In this document: piece after piece, positions 23,640-34,859 of the stretch
Position numbering within the stretch: the stretch's first letter is position 1
Layout: each line of letters begins with the position of its first letter
NCBI GenBank assembly: GCA_036245805.1
Contig: BTRK01000003.1
Coordinates: 43,452,044 to 43,516,043, forward strand
Origin: Pristionchus mayeri
Lineage: Eukaryota; Nematoda; Chromadorea; Rhabditida; Neodiplogasteridae
Direction of reading: 5' to 3'
DNA: 64,000 nt
The notes under the pieces: model-generated
Told to the model about the DNA's origin: nothing
Databases searched by the model: none
The model's input: the letters and a program-made list of their open reading frames with translations, nothing else
Translations under genes and position numbers: made by a program

Positions 23640-23800
23640 TTTTGTTAGGGTCGTCGTTAGCTGCAATACCACGCATTTAAGGTCGTCTAAGGTTAAGGTC
23701 ATTTAAGGTCGTCATTTAAGGTCATTTAAGGTCTTTAAGGCATTTAAGGTCATTTAAGGTTGTTAGGGTCGTCGTTAGTTGCAATACCACGCATTTAAAC
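23640..23800. repeat. Degenerate CATTTAAGGT repeat inside a duplicated splice junction
   Basis: Six or more imperfect copies of CATTTAAGGT(C) at about 23,672-23,760 lie between two copies of GTTAGGGTCGTCGTTAG(C/T)TGCAATACCACGCATTTAA (23,645 and 23,761). On the minus strand the first copy contains the finger exon acceptor (ttgcag). In the second it reads ttgcaa. This is replication-slippage-like expansion next to an exon. Confidence 0.7.
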
Positions 23801-24126
23801 ATACGAAAAATGTAACTACGATATAGTAAAATACACGCATTACTAGAGTTTTCATTTTAGTATTATTTTAGAAATGTTTTTACGAATTACTCGCCTAAAT
23901 GTGAGTTCTCGTGACGGTCGCAATGTTGACGGGTAATAAATCCTCTCTCACAGTGTCTACACTTATACGAACGTCTCTTCTCCGGGTCACCTGAACGCAA
24001 ATATATTTTCTCTCGTTTTCTTTATTTTTATTCTGTAAAATAAAAAATATGATGTGAAATCACGGAACTATGATGGATGTTAACCTTCCGAATGTCAATC
24101 AATCAAAAAACCTGTGCTCATAGACG

Positions 24127-26817
24127 TACAGTAGCGCCGGAAAGTATTCATACGATTTGATTTTTTCTTATAACTTTTTCTGCAGTTGACTTAGCAAGTT
24201 AAATATTGTAGCGCTATATATCAAACCCATTGAACAATACGATGCGAGTATTGCGTCATCACGTGCACCTTAGCGGATTGCGTAGTGATGACGCAATCGA
24301 ATTTCACTTTTTCAAACAGGCGTTATTCTTATACAGAATTTTTCCAGCTTGCCAAACTTTCTGATGTTGTAGATAGGACGGAGGTCTATCCAGAATAAAA
24401 ATTTAAAGTTGCTGCTCGGTCGCACATTGGCTGCAGCCTTGCTGCAAAATCGATGTCAAAAATTAATATATCGGCCCCTAGTCAAGCTAGAGACAGTTTC
24501 AAGGCATCAAAATGATCGTCATCATGAGTCCAGATTTTCCTGAGAATATGAAAACAATATCTCAATATTTGCCCTCAGTGCATGGAAAAATCACTTTTTC
24601 ACATGACCACTTTTTGGAGATTCATAACTTTTCGGCAAATCTGATTCTTGCTTAGGCATATTCAAAATGTCTTATATATATGATTCCCTACTTTTTAGAT
24701 TGTTTGGATATCTTTCCTGCCCGCGGCGTGCGGGTTTCAGAGGCGCTTTCGAGTCCCCAACCCGCTATTTTCGTCGGCACTCTCTCTACAGCTGTGCCCA
24801 AAGTTATTAAAACATTTCAAAAAGTTGGGAATCGGTTATTCAGGACATGTTGGACAGGCACACACAATAACAATTGATTTCCTTAACTTTCGCACACACT
24901 TGTTTCCGAAGGGTCATGCATTCAGGACCACGGCGCACCTCCGAAAGCCGCACGCCGCGGCCAGGAAAGGTATCCAAACACTCCAAAAATTTGGGAATCA
25001 TAAAAATAAGAAATTTTGAACATGTCTAAGCAAAAATCAGATTTTTATACAGATTTGCCGAAAAGTTATGAATCTCCAAAAAGTGGTCATGTGAAAAAGT
25101 TATTTTTCCATGCCCTGAGGGCAAATATTGAGATATTGTTTTCATATTCTCTGGAAAATCTGGACTCATGATGACGATCATTTTAATGCTTTGAAACAGT
25201 CTCTAGCTTGACTAGGGGCCGATATCTTAATTTTTGACATCGATTTTGCAGCAAGGCTGCAGCCAATGTGCGACCGAGCAGCAACTTCAAATTTTTATTC
25301 TGGATAGACCTCCGTCCTATCTCCAACATGAGAAAGTTTTGCAAGCTGGAAAAATTCTGTATAAGAATAACGCCTGTTTGAAAAAGTGAAATTCGATTGC
25401 GTCATCACTACGCAATCCGTTAAGGTTCACGTGATGATGCAATACTCGCATCGTATTCTTCGATGGGTTTGATATATAGCGCTACAACATTTAACTTGCT
25501 AAGTCAACTGCAGAAAAAGTTATATGAAAAATCAAATCGTATGAATATTAGGTTGAACAGAAAGTCTTTATAAACTTTTTATTTCAATTCTTCTGACAAA
25601 AAAGCGCAAGAGCGAAATCAAACGTATGCATCATTGTTATCTACGACAAATCTCCAACGTTCAGGCAACTTATGGATTCCCTCCTTATAGAACCCATCTC
25701 GGCGCGAATCAAAATATTGCTTGAGTGCGGCCTCGATCGCCCCACGGGAAGTGAAGGATCTCTGATCGAGATGACGGGTCAGATCCGAGAACAACCAATC
25801 ATCCGAAGGGGCCAAGCCAGGAGAATACGGTGTATGAGGGAGAACCATCCAGCCATATTTGGACAGCTCCTGCTTGACCTCCCGTACAACATGGGGTCGG
25901 GCGTTATCGTGTTGATAGTACACTTTCTTGCCGTTCAGGGCAGATTGTGCGGATTTCTTCTTGAGATTCCGTAGTTGTTTAGTGTAGACATATCCAGTAA
26001 TTATCCGCTTCTCGGGTAGGAGCTCCCAGTAAATCGGGCCATCCTCTCCCCACCAGGCAGAGAGCAAGATTTTCATAGGGTGAAGGTCAGGCTTTGCGAC
26101 GTCCTGTGGGGTCTCATTGGCATCCACCCACTGTGCCTTCCTATGGTGATTCTCATAGCAGACCCACTTATCGAGCCCTGTTATGAGACGGTCCACCCAT
26201 CGATCTCCAGCGTGAAGAGTGAGTAGAGAAAGGGAATCGTCGACACGGTGGTCAAACTGGTCTTGGGTCAATTTGTGGGGTATGAAACGGCCTAGCTTCT
26301 TCTTCTTGCCAATGGAGACCAATCATTTTACGATGGTGCTTTGCGATACCCCAAGTGTGGCTGCCATGTCGCGGGTATTTGGAAAGGATCCAATTCCCCT
26401 ACGATCCGTAGCGCATCCAAATCCAGCTCGGGTGGCCTCCCAGACCGGTCATGATCATCCATGGAAAAGTCCCCCTTCTCGAAGAGTTGGTACCAATTGC
26501 GCATGGTCTGGTAAGGAGTGGCATATGAATCGTACACTTCAGCCAACTGACGTTCCTATTCCTTCATTGTAGTGTGAGAGAGGAATACGAATAACAGAAC
26601 GTTGCGGATGTGCAAGGCCGTGTGAACAAACATCGTGATCTTACTAGTAGCAGAATGAAAGGCGTGGAATGGGGAGTTGTTGACCACATAGTCCCTTTGT
26701 CATTTGTTATTCACTAGAGGCGAGTGAACACCAAAGGTCTCGTGCACTGAGCAGTGATCGAGCAAAACAGTTTATAAAGACTTTCTGTTCAACCTAATAC
26801 TTTCCGGCGCTACTGTA
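24127..26817. mobile_element. Large foldback element with TACAGTA termini
   Basis: Left arm 24,127-24,730 begins TACAGTAGCGCCGGAAAGTA. Its inverted copy occupies about 24,945-25,548, with the last 18 bases (ctttccggcgctactgta) displaced to 26,799-26,817 by a mariner insertion. Without the mariner the element is about 1.44 kb with a ~0.2-kb unpaired centre. It has no coding capacity of its own. It sits in an intron of the zinc-finger gene. Confidence 0.85.
25551..26794 (-). mobile_element. mariner element, defective
   Basis: Terminal inverted repeats GGTTGAACAGAAAGTCTTTA/TAAAGACTTTCTGTTCAACC are flanked by TA on both sides (25,549-50 and 26,795-96). The transposase lies on the minus strand in two frames (about 26,546-26,328 and 26,322-25,618), so it is frameshifted. 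It shows KLGRFIPHKLTQDQ, the second catalytic Asp in HDNARPHV and the third in YSPGLAPSDD. The position of the first catalytic Asp (normally TGDEKW) reads TGLDKW. It is inactive on both counts. Size, about 1.24 kb, is normal for mariner. Confidence 0.9.
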
Positions 26818-26819
26818 TA

Positions 26820-27330
26820 TGGGAAAATTTTGAAATTTCGATTTTTCGACCATTTTGGCCCAAAAAAAAAATTTCAATTTTTTTCATTTTGGTGATTTTT
26901 GCATATGAACACGTTTATATGCTCCAGTGTGAGTGTTGTGCAAAATTTGAAGGCCATTGGAGGTAGCAAACGGCATCTACAATCATAAATATCTGATAAG
27001 ATCCAGTGTTACAAAAATTCGGTTATTTGAACCATTCGGAAAACTTTTATTTGGCGATAATCTCTTTGCAAAGAATGTGAATAGGGTAAAAAGTGCGTAG
27101 ATTCCGAATCTGAAGAGAACTCAGGGAACAATGGAATATGTTTTTTCAAGCGAGCCAATTTTCGGGTCAAAAAATGTCAACAAAACACGTTTCCGTTTTT
27201 CCCAAATTTATCAGTCAATGTGCCGTTTCATGCTCAGCATCAAAGTTGTTCGCTTTCTCGTGCAGATCATTCTGTTTTTTGGTCAACTTGATGACTCAAC
27301 TTTAAACGATTTTATCGATTTTTGGTTCAC
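26820..27330. other. AT-rich intronic sequence
   Basis: Nothing recognised apart from poly-A and poly-T runs. It lies between the foldback element and the RTE-like LINE. Confidence 0.4.
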
Positions 27331-30195
27331 AAGTGTGTGGCGGTTGAGTGCGAGTTCGTCTCTCCGATTCCTCCCGCCCGGATTCCCTCTCCCAGACGCG
27401 TTTGGCCCGCGGGAGTTGTACCTTGATGAGTCGCCATCTCTACATCGGGACCATCAATGCCAGGACGCTCGCGACCAAGGACAAGCAGATCGAGTTGGAG
27501 CTCGCCCTCGACAAGATCAAATGGGACGTGCTTGCAGTGCAGGTGTCTAGGATTGTGGGTTGTGCTTCATTCAACCTTTAGTCTTCAGGCACTGTAGTAT
27601 TCCATTCTGGCGGGCCCACTGCTTCCCATGGCGTGGCTTTCTTACTCCGACCGCACCTTGCGCGCGGAGCCGTGTTCAATGGTCTCTCCCCCCGCTTGGC
27701 CACTCTCTCCCTCTCACACCTGCGGCTCTTTCTAGTCTGCGCCTACGCCCCAACCTCTTCCTACGACGATCTGGCGTACGAGGACTTCATGGACCAGATT
27801 GAGAGCGCCCTGAAGAGTGCCCCAAAAGGCCACATGCCCATCCTGGTCGGTGACTTCAACTGTCGAGTGGCGAGAGAACGTGGCAATGAAATATATGTCG
27901 GTGATTTCGCCTCCTCGACCCCGAACCCATGCGGTCGGACCTTCATTGAAGTCTGTGTGAGGAACAGGATGCGGCTATGGAACACGTTCCCCAAGAGGCG
28001 GCTCGGACGGATCTGGACCTGGCGCTCCCCCAACGGCTCAACATTCCATCAAATTGACTACGTTGCAGCGCCCACCACAGCGAGAGTAGTCAATTGGAAG
28101 GTTCGAGTTCAACTCGGATCATCGCCTCGTCCGTCTATGTCTCTTTCTCCCCGACCAGGTCAGGCAGAAAAGATGCAGAAAGCGGCTTGATTTCGATCGG
28201 GTAGCTTTTACTGCCAACGCATCCCTCCTTTCGTCACTGCCCCTTGGTCGCCCCAATTCTGCCGCCGATGCCTACTGCAAGATCAAGGCTTTCACTTAGA
28301 CCGCGGCAGTCAACTGTTGGAGGAAACGCCATTCCCCACCCTGGATCTCGACCGCAACAAAGAACCTTCTTGCCACACGTCACCAATTGCAATCCAATTC
28401 GCAAGGAACTGTCGCCTATTCCATCGCAAGCAAGGCTGCTCGAATGAGTCTCATAGCGGATATCAGGAAACGGAAGGAAGAACAAGCACGGCAAGCAGCG
28501 ATGATGGGAAGGAGCATTGTGAAGTGTATGCTGTCTCTTCAGTCGTCGAAGCAGCGTCTTCTCGTCCCCGATCCTGTCTCTGGTGCACTCTCTCAAGCAG
28601 CAACCAAGACAGCGGTGAAGACCTTCTTTGAGGACCTCTACACGCCAGGAGTGCAGCTTCCTCTCACTGTGTCCCCTCCCGCTCTAGACCCATTGCCACC
28701 CTTCCAATCCGATGAGATCAGGCATGAGATGTCTCTCCTGAAATGCGGTCATTCCCCTGGTTCGGATGGAATTCTCCCTGAGATGCTCTTCCTCGCCAGA
28801 GATCACTTGGCCCCAGACATCGCTGATCTGCTCAATCGACTGGTTGCCGGAGACGCAGTTCCAAGCGATTTGACGGAAGCAGTCGTTTCATTGTTGCATA
28901 AGAAGGGAGATCCTTAGAACATCGGCAATTTCCGCCCCATTTCGCTCCTCACCGTCACTCTCAAGACGATGACAAGGGTGATTTTGAGAAGATTCGAGCA
29001 AGTGTTGGAAGAGAATGAATCGACGGCCCAAACCGGGTTTCGTCGCGGATTCAGCACCCTCGATAACCTTCATGCGATCAAGCAGGTAGCAGAAAGAGCC
29101 CACGATTACGGTATCCATATCTACTTGGCGTTTGTCGACTTCCGCAAAGCCTTCGACTGCGTTGAGTGGAATGCCTGCTGGAACGCCCTCTTCTCCTTCG
29201 GAGCCCACCCCGTCCTCGTCCACCTTCTGCGTCGTCTTTACGAGTCTTCTTCCACACTCATTCGAGTAAACGAAGAACTCGTCCCTGTCACCGTGAGAAG
29301 AGGAGTTCGCCAAGGGGATACTCTCTCCCCTCGCCTTTTCAACGCTGTGCTAAGATCTGCGATGGACAAGATTGACTGGGAGAAGGATGGAATCCAAATA
29401 GATGGGAGGAATCTATGCCATTTGGAATACGCGGACGATGTAGTTCTCATCGCGAAGTCGCGACCCGAATTGGAGAAAATGTTGAAGAAGTTGATGAGCG
29501 CTTGCAGAAGAGTTGGTCTCGAAATCAATGCAGCAAAGACCAATCTACTCACCTCCTGCACCTCTACCAGGAATCCAATCACCATTGACAATCTACGGTT
29601 CGAATTTGTCGAAAGAGCCACATATCTAGGAGGGCGAATCAGTCTTCCCCTAGATCACTCCGACGAAATTGAACATCGGATTGGACTGGGCTGGTACGCA
29701 TGGAGTAAGCTGTCCCATCTTCTATCGTCACGCCTTTTACCCATGAAGATCAGGCGACGGCTCTTTGAAAGCTGCATCACAAGTACAGTACTCTAAGGAT
29801 GCGAAGTCTGGGCATTACGATCGAGTGAGAAGGAACGACTGAGTGTTACTCAACGAAAGATGGAACGGTGGATGTTGGGAGTTACGATCAGAGATCGTTC
29901 GAAGAATGAGCGAGTTCGTGGAATCACCAAGCTAAGATACTGGGTCGAGGAGGGATTGAAACGGAAAGCACGGTGGGCACTCACAATTAGGCAAATGAAT
30001 CTGGAGCAGTGGAGTCGCGCTACTACAGTCTGGACAGATCTTTCAGAATATCTATATTCATGGTGTTTGGTAACTTCAAACAAAAGTTTCAAAAACCGTC
30101 CGCCTACGTCGGCGCAGCACAGAGAATGAAGGGTAAGAGAGTACGGATTTCTAAGGTTGATTTTCGGACTCCGTGAAAAGTTTAACCTATACACA
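27330..30195 (+). mobile_element. RTE-like LINE, degenerate
   Basis: APE endonuclease domain: TINARTLATKDKQIELELAL (27,430 on), then a frame change near 27,580, then CAYAPTSSYDD, LVGDFNCRVARE and HQIDYVA. Reverse transcriptase follows (28,387-29,796): FVDFRKAFDCVEW, RRGVRQGDTLSPRLFN, LEYADDVVLIAK. A TAG at about 28,916 breaks KKGDP|NIGNFRPISLL, and a TAA near 29,796 breaks the C-terminal part, which continues as GCEVWALRSSEK. It is an old, inactive copy in an intron of the zinc-finger gene. Confidence 0.85.
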
Positions 30196-30315
30196 TGTTT
30201 AAATTAGAAATCTCTTTTTTTTGTACGACTATTGTATATGAATCCTCTCGGATACATTTTTTTGTAATATTTTTTGCAAACGGTAATCATCCTCCCTTAT
30301 GCTGAAATCACTTAC

Positions 30316-32199
30316 TTTCATGCATGAGCTTGTGTCTAAGTAGGGAAGAAGCATGCGCACATGATTTGCCACACACATCGCATATGTGCTTTACTTTGTT
30401 TGGGTCGTTGTCACCTTAAATAACAAATTATGATAGGGCAAATCATGTACAATTATGACAAATCATGCCACAAGAAGTAAGAGCTTGATTATCAATTATT
30501 ATTAAAATGTTAACAATCGTAAATGTTCCCATTAATTTTGCACCAATCGTGCTCATTTGTTTGGCATAATCTTTATAGTCGTATATGCAGCTACAGTACA
30601 CGACAATCATACACTTAGAAATAATGCGTTATTTTGGAGATAATTTGAAAGCAACAATCATCCGAGACGCCCTAGATATTTTCGAGCTCATATGGGGAAC
30701 CCAATGTGTGTTTCCTTTTGGTAGCGGGTTAACGGAAAAACGTTTCACTGAGATGATTATTCTCGTGTATCTTGAGTTTGTCAAGCGCGGGAAACCGCAG
30801 TGTCTGCATGCATGCGGGCGAGACATCTCTCCCTTATCTGGCCATTTTGAAATCAGTAATAGTAGTTTCACTTTATAATATTTTAAATAATGCCACATGA
30901 TCACACAACATATGCACTATTATTACTGTCGGTTTCACCCACCTTCATGAAGGCGCTTGTGTAGAAGAAGAGAAGAAGAGGTCGTGCATCCTCTCCCACA
31001 AATGTTGCATATATGCTTGATTCTCCTAGGGCCGTAGTCAACTGAAATAACAATTGTTTTACGAATCACGATGAAAATAAATGGCACTAAGTCGGATGAT
31101 CCCCGTCGTAGGGTAACCTACTGGATGAAAAATACAAAATGAACCCTTTTGTAGAACTTTCACAGAATCATTTTTGACACTTTGGGCATACTGTGAAAGT
31201 TCTACAGAAAGGTCCATTTTTGGTTATCATCTAGTATGTTATAATCCGATGGTGATCATCCCGACATAGTGCTCAATAAATAATATCCATAACATTTCGT
31301 ACTTATTGAGGAAATGCAGAATTAAACCAAAGCATTTTTGAGGACATTTTAAAAGCAAATAAGATCTTACCCAGATGACGGTTCTCATGGATATTAAGAG
31401 TTTGACGTGTGTTAAATTTTCGACCACAGTGTTTGAAGTTACGTATTTTGTGAGAAGCAGCTTTCGTTCCATCACCTGATTGGTATTAATACTTATTTCG
31501 ACTTACGGCAAACGCAGGTTTCATTGAATTCATTGAAATGCACAGACAGTAAATTAGATAAGCTCCAACATGAATAGCAGGGCAAAGTTCGTCGAAAAGT
31601 GCAAATAGTGCATTTGTGTGTTCTCTTATGAGGTCATATTCCTAAATTGCGTTAAAGTTGCATAATTTTGAAAATGTATGCCATCTACAATGTCGGTTCG
31701 TGTAACTTATCGTTGCGATACTTTTAATGAAAAAAAAACTATTTTGGAAAACGAGATTAATCGCTGATCCAAAACAGTTTTATAGTAAGTTTTTATGGAC
31801 TGTTGTATTAATTATTTTTGTTTTACATAGTTTTACCGGCATGAATTCGTGCGTGGACACCCAGATAATAACTCGTCGAATATTGTTTACCGCAGATAGC
31901 GCATTTATGCACCTTTTTGCTTGGGTCGTCAGCGTCTGGAATAAAGCAAGATACTACATAATCACGATATCAGTCTAAATCATTCCGATAATATTAAGAA
32001 CGTCCCCCCCCTTTCAATTAAGAAGACGGAAACGGATTAAATCATTTTGCTAGTCAACGGTTCCTCGTAAACTAACCGAGATGTGTTCTCTCATGATATT
32101 TCAATCCGTGAATTTGCAAGAAGCTCTTCTCGCATTGTCCACATTTGAATTTCTTCCCACGTTTCCTCTGATTACGCTCGACTCTTGATGCTTCACTGA
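30316..32199 (-). CDS. C2H2 zinc-finger exons (proximal array)
   Basis: Five exons carry one finger each: 32,077-32,199 (FKCGQCEKSFLQIHGLKYHE), 31,837-31,935 (HKCAICGKQYSTSYYLGVHA), 31,371-31,475 (FKHCGRKFNTRQTLNIHENR; the first Cys is Phe), 30,943-31,041 (HICNICGRGCTTSSSLLLHK) and 30,316-30,414 (HICDVCGKSCAHASSLLRHK). Four of them are 96-105 nt and end on HLG or HEG just before the donor. C2H2 fingers bind DNA or RNA, so a nuclear role is likely. Together with the exons at 32.4-37.3 kb and 21.4-24.0 kb this appears to be one gene read right to left. Confidence 0.8.
31090..31262. mobile_element. Tc3-like palindromic MITE
   Basis: TCGGATGATC...CTACTGGATGA and TTTTGTAGAACTTTCACA are inverted at the right as TGTGAAAGTTCTACAGAAAG ... 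GATCATCCCGA. The GAACTTTC core recalls Tc3-type ends. A related half-end sits near 62,262-62,310. It lies between two finger exons. Confidence 0.55.
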
Positions 32200-32394
32200 C
32201 TGCAGTCGACCTTATCGCAGACTTAAAAGTTAGCTATATTTCCAGTGTGATGTGTCATTATTCTAATAATTTTGATAATATTCTCAATGATGCCAAAATG
32301 ATCCCTATTCCTGGTGTTTTCATGACATGTTACCGACATGACAAGTACACTACACAAAATATATCGAGATATGCTATTTTCGGTTTCCACCAAC

Positions 32395-32952
32395 CTGACC
32401 AACATCTATTTCGTTCTTCTGCTCCAATGTCAGGGGTTCTGAACAGGTTTGCTCCAAGTCCATGGCAACGTCATCATGCGGCTGCTCCTCGAGCGCATTG
32501 TGCTGATCCATTTCATCAATGGATACTTCATAATGCGTGCTCGCAGCATTCTCGTCTTTGTCTTCAGTCAGCAGGCTGTGGTCGACAGTTTCTTGTGAGT
32601 CCTGTGAAAATGCGGAACTTCACTTTTTTTCTACATGTGAAATTTAGAAAAAATTGAAATTCTGGAGGCCTTTCTGGAGGCTTTTTTCTAAGGCAAATAT
32701 GCAATCCAAGCAATAAGGTAATAAGTCTAAGGCAATCTAAAGCAACCTTTCTGAAGGTTCTACAGCAGAATGCAAATCGAGTCATTTCAGCGATCGGCCA
32801 ATGCTCACCTCGAAAGTGTCCATCATGGAATTCGTTTGTGCGTCCTCATCTTCGCCCGAGTCTGATTCGTCGGATAGTTCTGAATCATCATCACAATCGT
32901 CCGAATTAAAATCCTCATCATCAGTATCGTCAGAGGCGGAAGCATCGCGCAT
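32395..32952 (-). CDS. Acidic linker exons of the zinc-finger gene
   Basis: 32,809-32,952 encodes MRDASASDDTDDEDFN and more Asp/Glu/Ser. 32,395-32,601 encodes another acidic stretch (EVSIDEMDQHNALEEQPH). Borders are clean (tctgaaa/GTGAGC and ttttcacag/GTTGGT). They are placed between the N-terminal exons and the first finger. Such acidic stretches often serve in protein contacts; no domain is recognised. Confidence 0.65.
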
Positions 32953-32992
32953 CTGAAAATATTTTTTGTTGAATAATTTTCAATGATTTTTT

Positions 32993-33747
32993 ACAATCGG
33001 CCTGTTTAATCTGTCAGAAATGTGCGAGAAAAAGTTGCGTAAAAAGTTCGCGAACTTCTGATTCTCTCCATTTCGCATGCTCTCTCTCTTTCTCTAACCA
33101 AGTCGATGAAAAGTTCACGAACTTTTCGACGAACTGTGTTCGAAAATCATACTTTTCTTTTGTTTTACTTACTTTTATAAACTATTTTTGCTTTTAACTT
33201 ATGATGTCTTATAATGACAACCTTCCCTTAGCTGGAATAGCTTCAGAATACAGCGTTGTGAAAGTAAACAGGGTTGGAGTATTTTTTTCGAAAATGGGTC
33301 ACCACTTTCCCCACCCTGTAATGTCAAGCTATTCCATCAGAGGGAAGGTTGTTCTTATACGCAGTCATAAGTTAAGAGCAAAAATAATTGATAAAAATAA
33401 GTAAAACAAAAGAAAAGTACGAATTTCGAACGAATTAATGCCGGTTTTTAACGAACTTTTCAAGGAGCTGCGTGAAAAGTTAGAGAAAGGCGAGAGAGCA
33501 CGCATTCTTGAGAGAGGGAAAAGGAAGTAAACAATCACTGCTTCCTTTTCCCTCTCTCAAGAACGCGTGCTCTCTCGCCTTTCTCTAACTTTTCACGCAG
33601 CTCCTTGAAAAGTTCACGAACTTTTCAACGACCTGGTTAGAGAAAGAGAGAGAGCATGCGAAATGGAGAGAATCAGAAGTTCGCGAACTTTTTACGCAAC
33701 TTTTTACGCAACTTTTCTCGCACATTTCTGACAGATTAAACAAGCCG
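32993..33747. mobile_element. Nested foldback element
   Basis: Outer arms (CGGCCTGTTTAATCTGTCAG ... ctgacagattaaacaagccg) enclose two further palindromes: one at about 33,165-33,415 centred near 33,280, and one at about 33,475-33,600 around CTTCCTTTTCCCTCTCTC. The whole lies in the intron between 32,952 and 34,860 of the zinc-finger gene. No frame of note. Confidence 0.75.
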
Positions 33748-33792
33748 AATGAATATTTTTTTCTTTAAAATAATGTTTGCACTCAAACCAAT

Positions 33793-34727
33793 AGATAAAA
33801 AACGGACCAAACTAATTTTTCCTGGAGGTAGAGTCAGTTTCGTGAAACTCACCATGAACATCGAAAATTTTTACATGAAATACTTGGAAAACATCCCAAT
33901 CCAGTAAAATAATATTTTCGTCTCAGAAAATTTCACTTTTTTTCTCGAAGATGCATGTTTTCCACACCAAAATAATGTGTATTTGTGTTTTTTACATTTT
34001 CAATATTGGTTATCACACTATTTTATCTTATTTAGGTGGTAAAGGGAATTGGATAATTTCTTCTTAGTTTCCACTCCAATTTTTCGACCGATTCTTTACA
34101 CGCACGTTACGAGTTCAGAGGCACTGCAATGTGATATCATGTTTACAATTGATAGAAATAACTCTAACATCGAATGATTCCAAATGAGACCATGTTTTAT
34201 CTTCCCTAATTCCGCGCGCCTCTCGCAATGAGTTATGTTTCAAATAGAAAATCGAGCTCGTCTCTCTCCCCTTTACACGATTATCAAGTTGATTATCGTG
34301 TAATTTCCCCTCCCTCTCATTGCGAGAGGCGCGCGGAATTAGGGAAGATAAAACATGGTCTCATTTCGAATCATTCGATGTTAGAGTTATTTCTATCAAT
34401 TGTAAATATGATATCACATTGCAGTGCCTCTGAACTCGTAACGTGCGTGTAAAGAATCGGGCGAAAAATTGGAGTGGAAACTAAGAAGAGATTATCCAAT
34501 TCCCTTTACCACATAAATAAGATAAAAATTTATGTCGCAATGAACATTTCAAGTATCTTATTAACATACAAAGGAAAACAAAAAAATCGTGCATCACCCT
34601 AGATTACATCGTCACGTGTTTTTCCTAAAATCACCGAATTTTTGATTTTTCGTGTATTAATGATTCGCACAGAATGAGTTTCACGAAACTGACGCTAACT
34701 CTAGGAAAAATTAGTTTGGCCCGTTTT
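33793..34727. mobile_element. Large foldback element
   Basis: A 0.93-kb palindrome, centre near 34,260. AAACTAATTTTTCC...GTTTCGTGAAACTC on the left is inverted on the right, as are TCTAACATCGAATGATTC and GGTAAAGGGAATTGGATAAT. The right arm is slightly diverged. It lies directly after the nested foldback in the same intron. Confidence 0.8.
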
Positions 34728-34859
34728 ATATCAATATATATTTTGTCGTATATTTATAAGCTATAATATTTCTTTCGCGAAAAAGTTTTGTGTTATATTT
34801 TCGAGTGTCGGTTCGTCTAACAAACACGAATAACCATTGCATAATTCAAAAGATTTTAC

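Larger units (their letters stand above)
21447..23990 (-). pseudogene. Distal C2H2 zinc-finger exons, partly broken
   Basis: Finger exons continue from the upstream array. 23,895-23,990 reads YKCRHCERGFITRQHCDRHE. The next finger is split: its start (IKHICN) is at about 23,625-23,660, its end (ICGRVCSSSQSLHRHKKLHE) at 21,990-22,050, with a LINE in between. 21,695-21,789 reads HICDICGKECSRSYALLVHK but its acceptor reads ttctg instead of AG. 21,447-21,542 reads YKCSQCEKRFLTPHRCNSHE. Two exons (23,895 and 21,447 ends) use GC donors (GCGAGT, GCAAGT). Coding signal is clear, but the LINE and the acceptor loss suggest this 3' part no longer gives a normal protein. No terminal stop exon was found. 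Confidence 0.7.
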
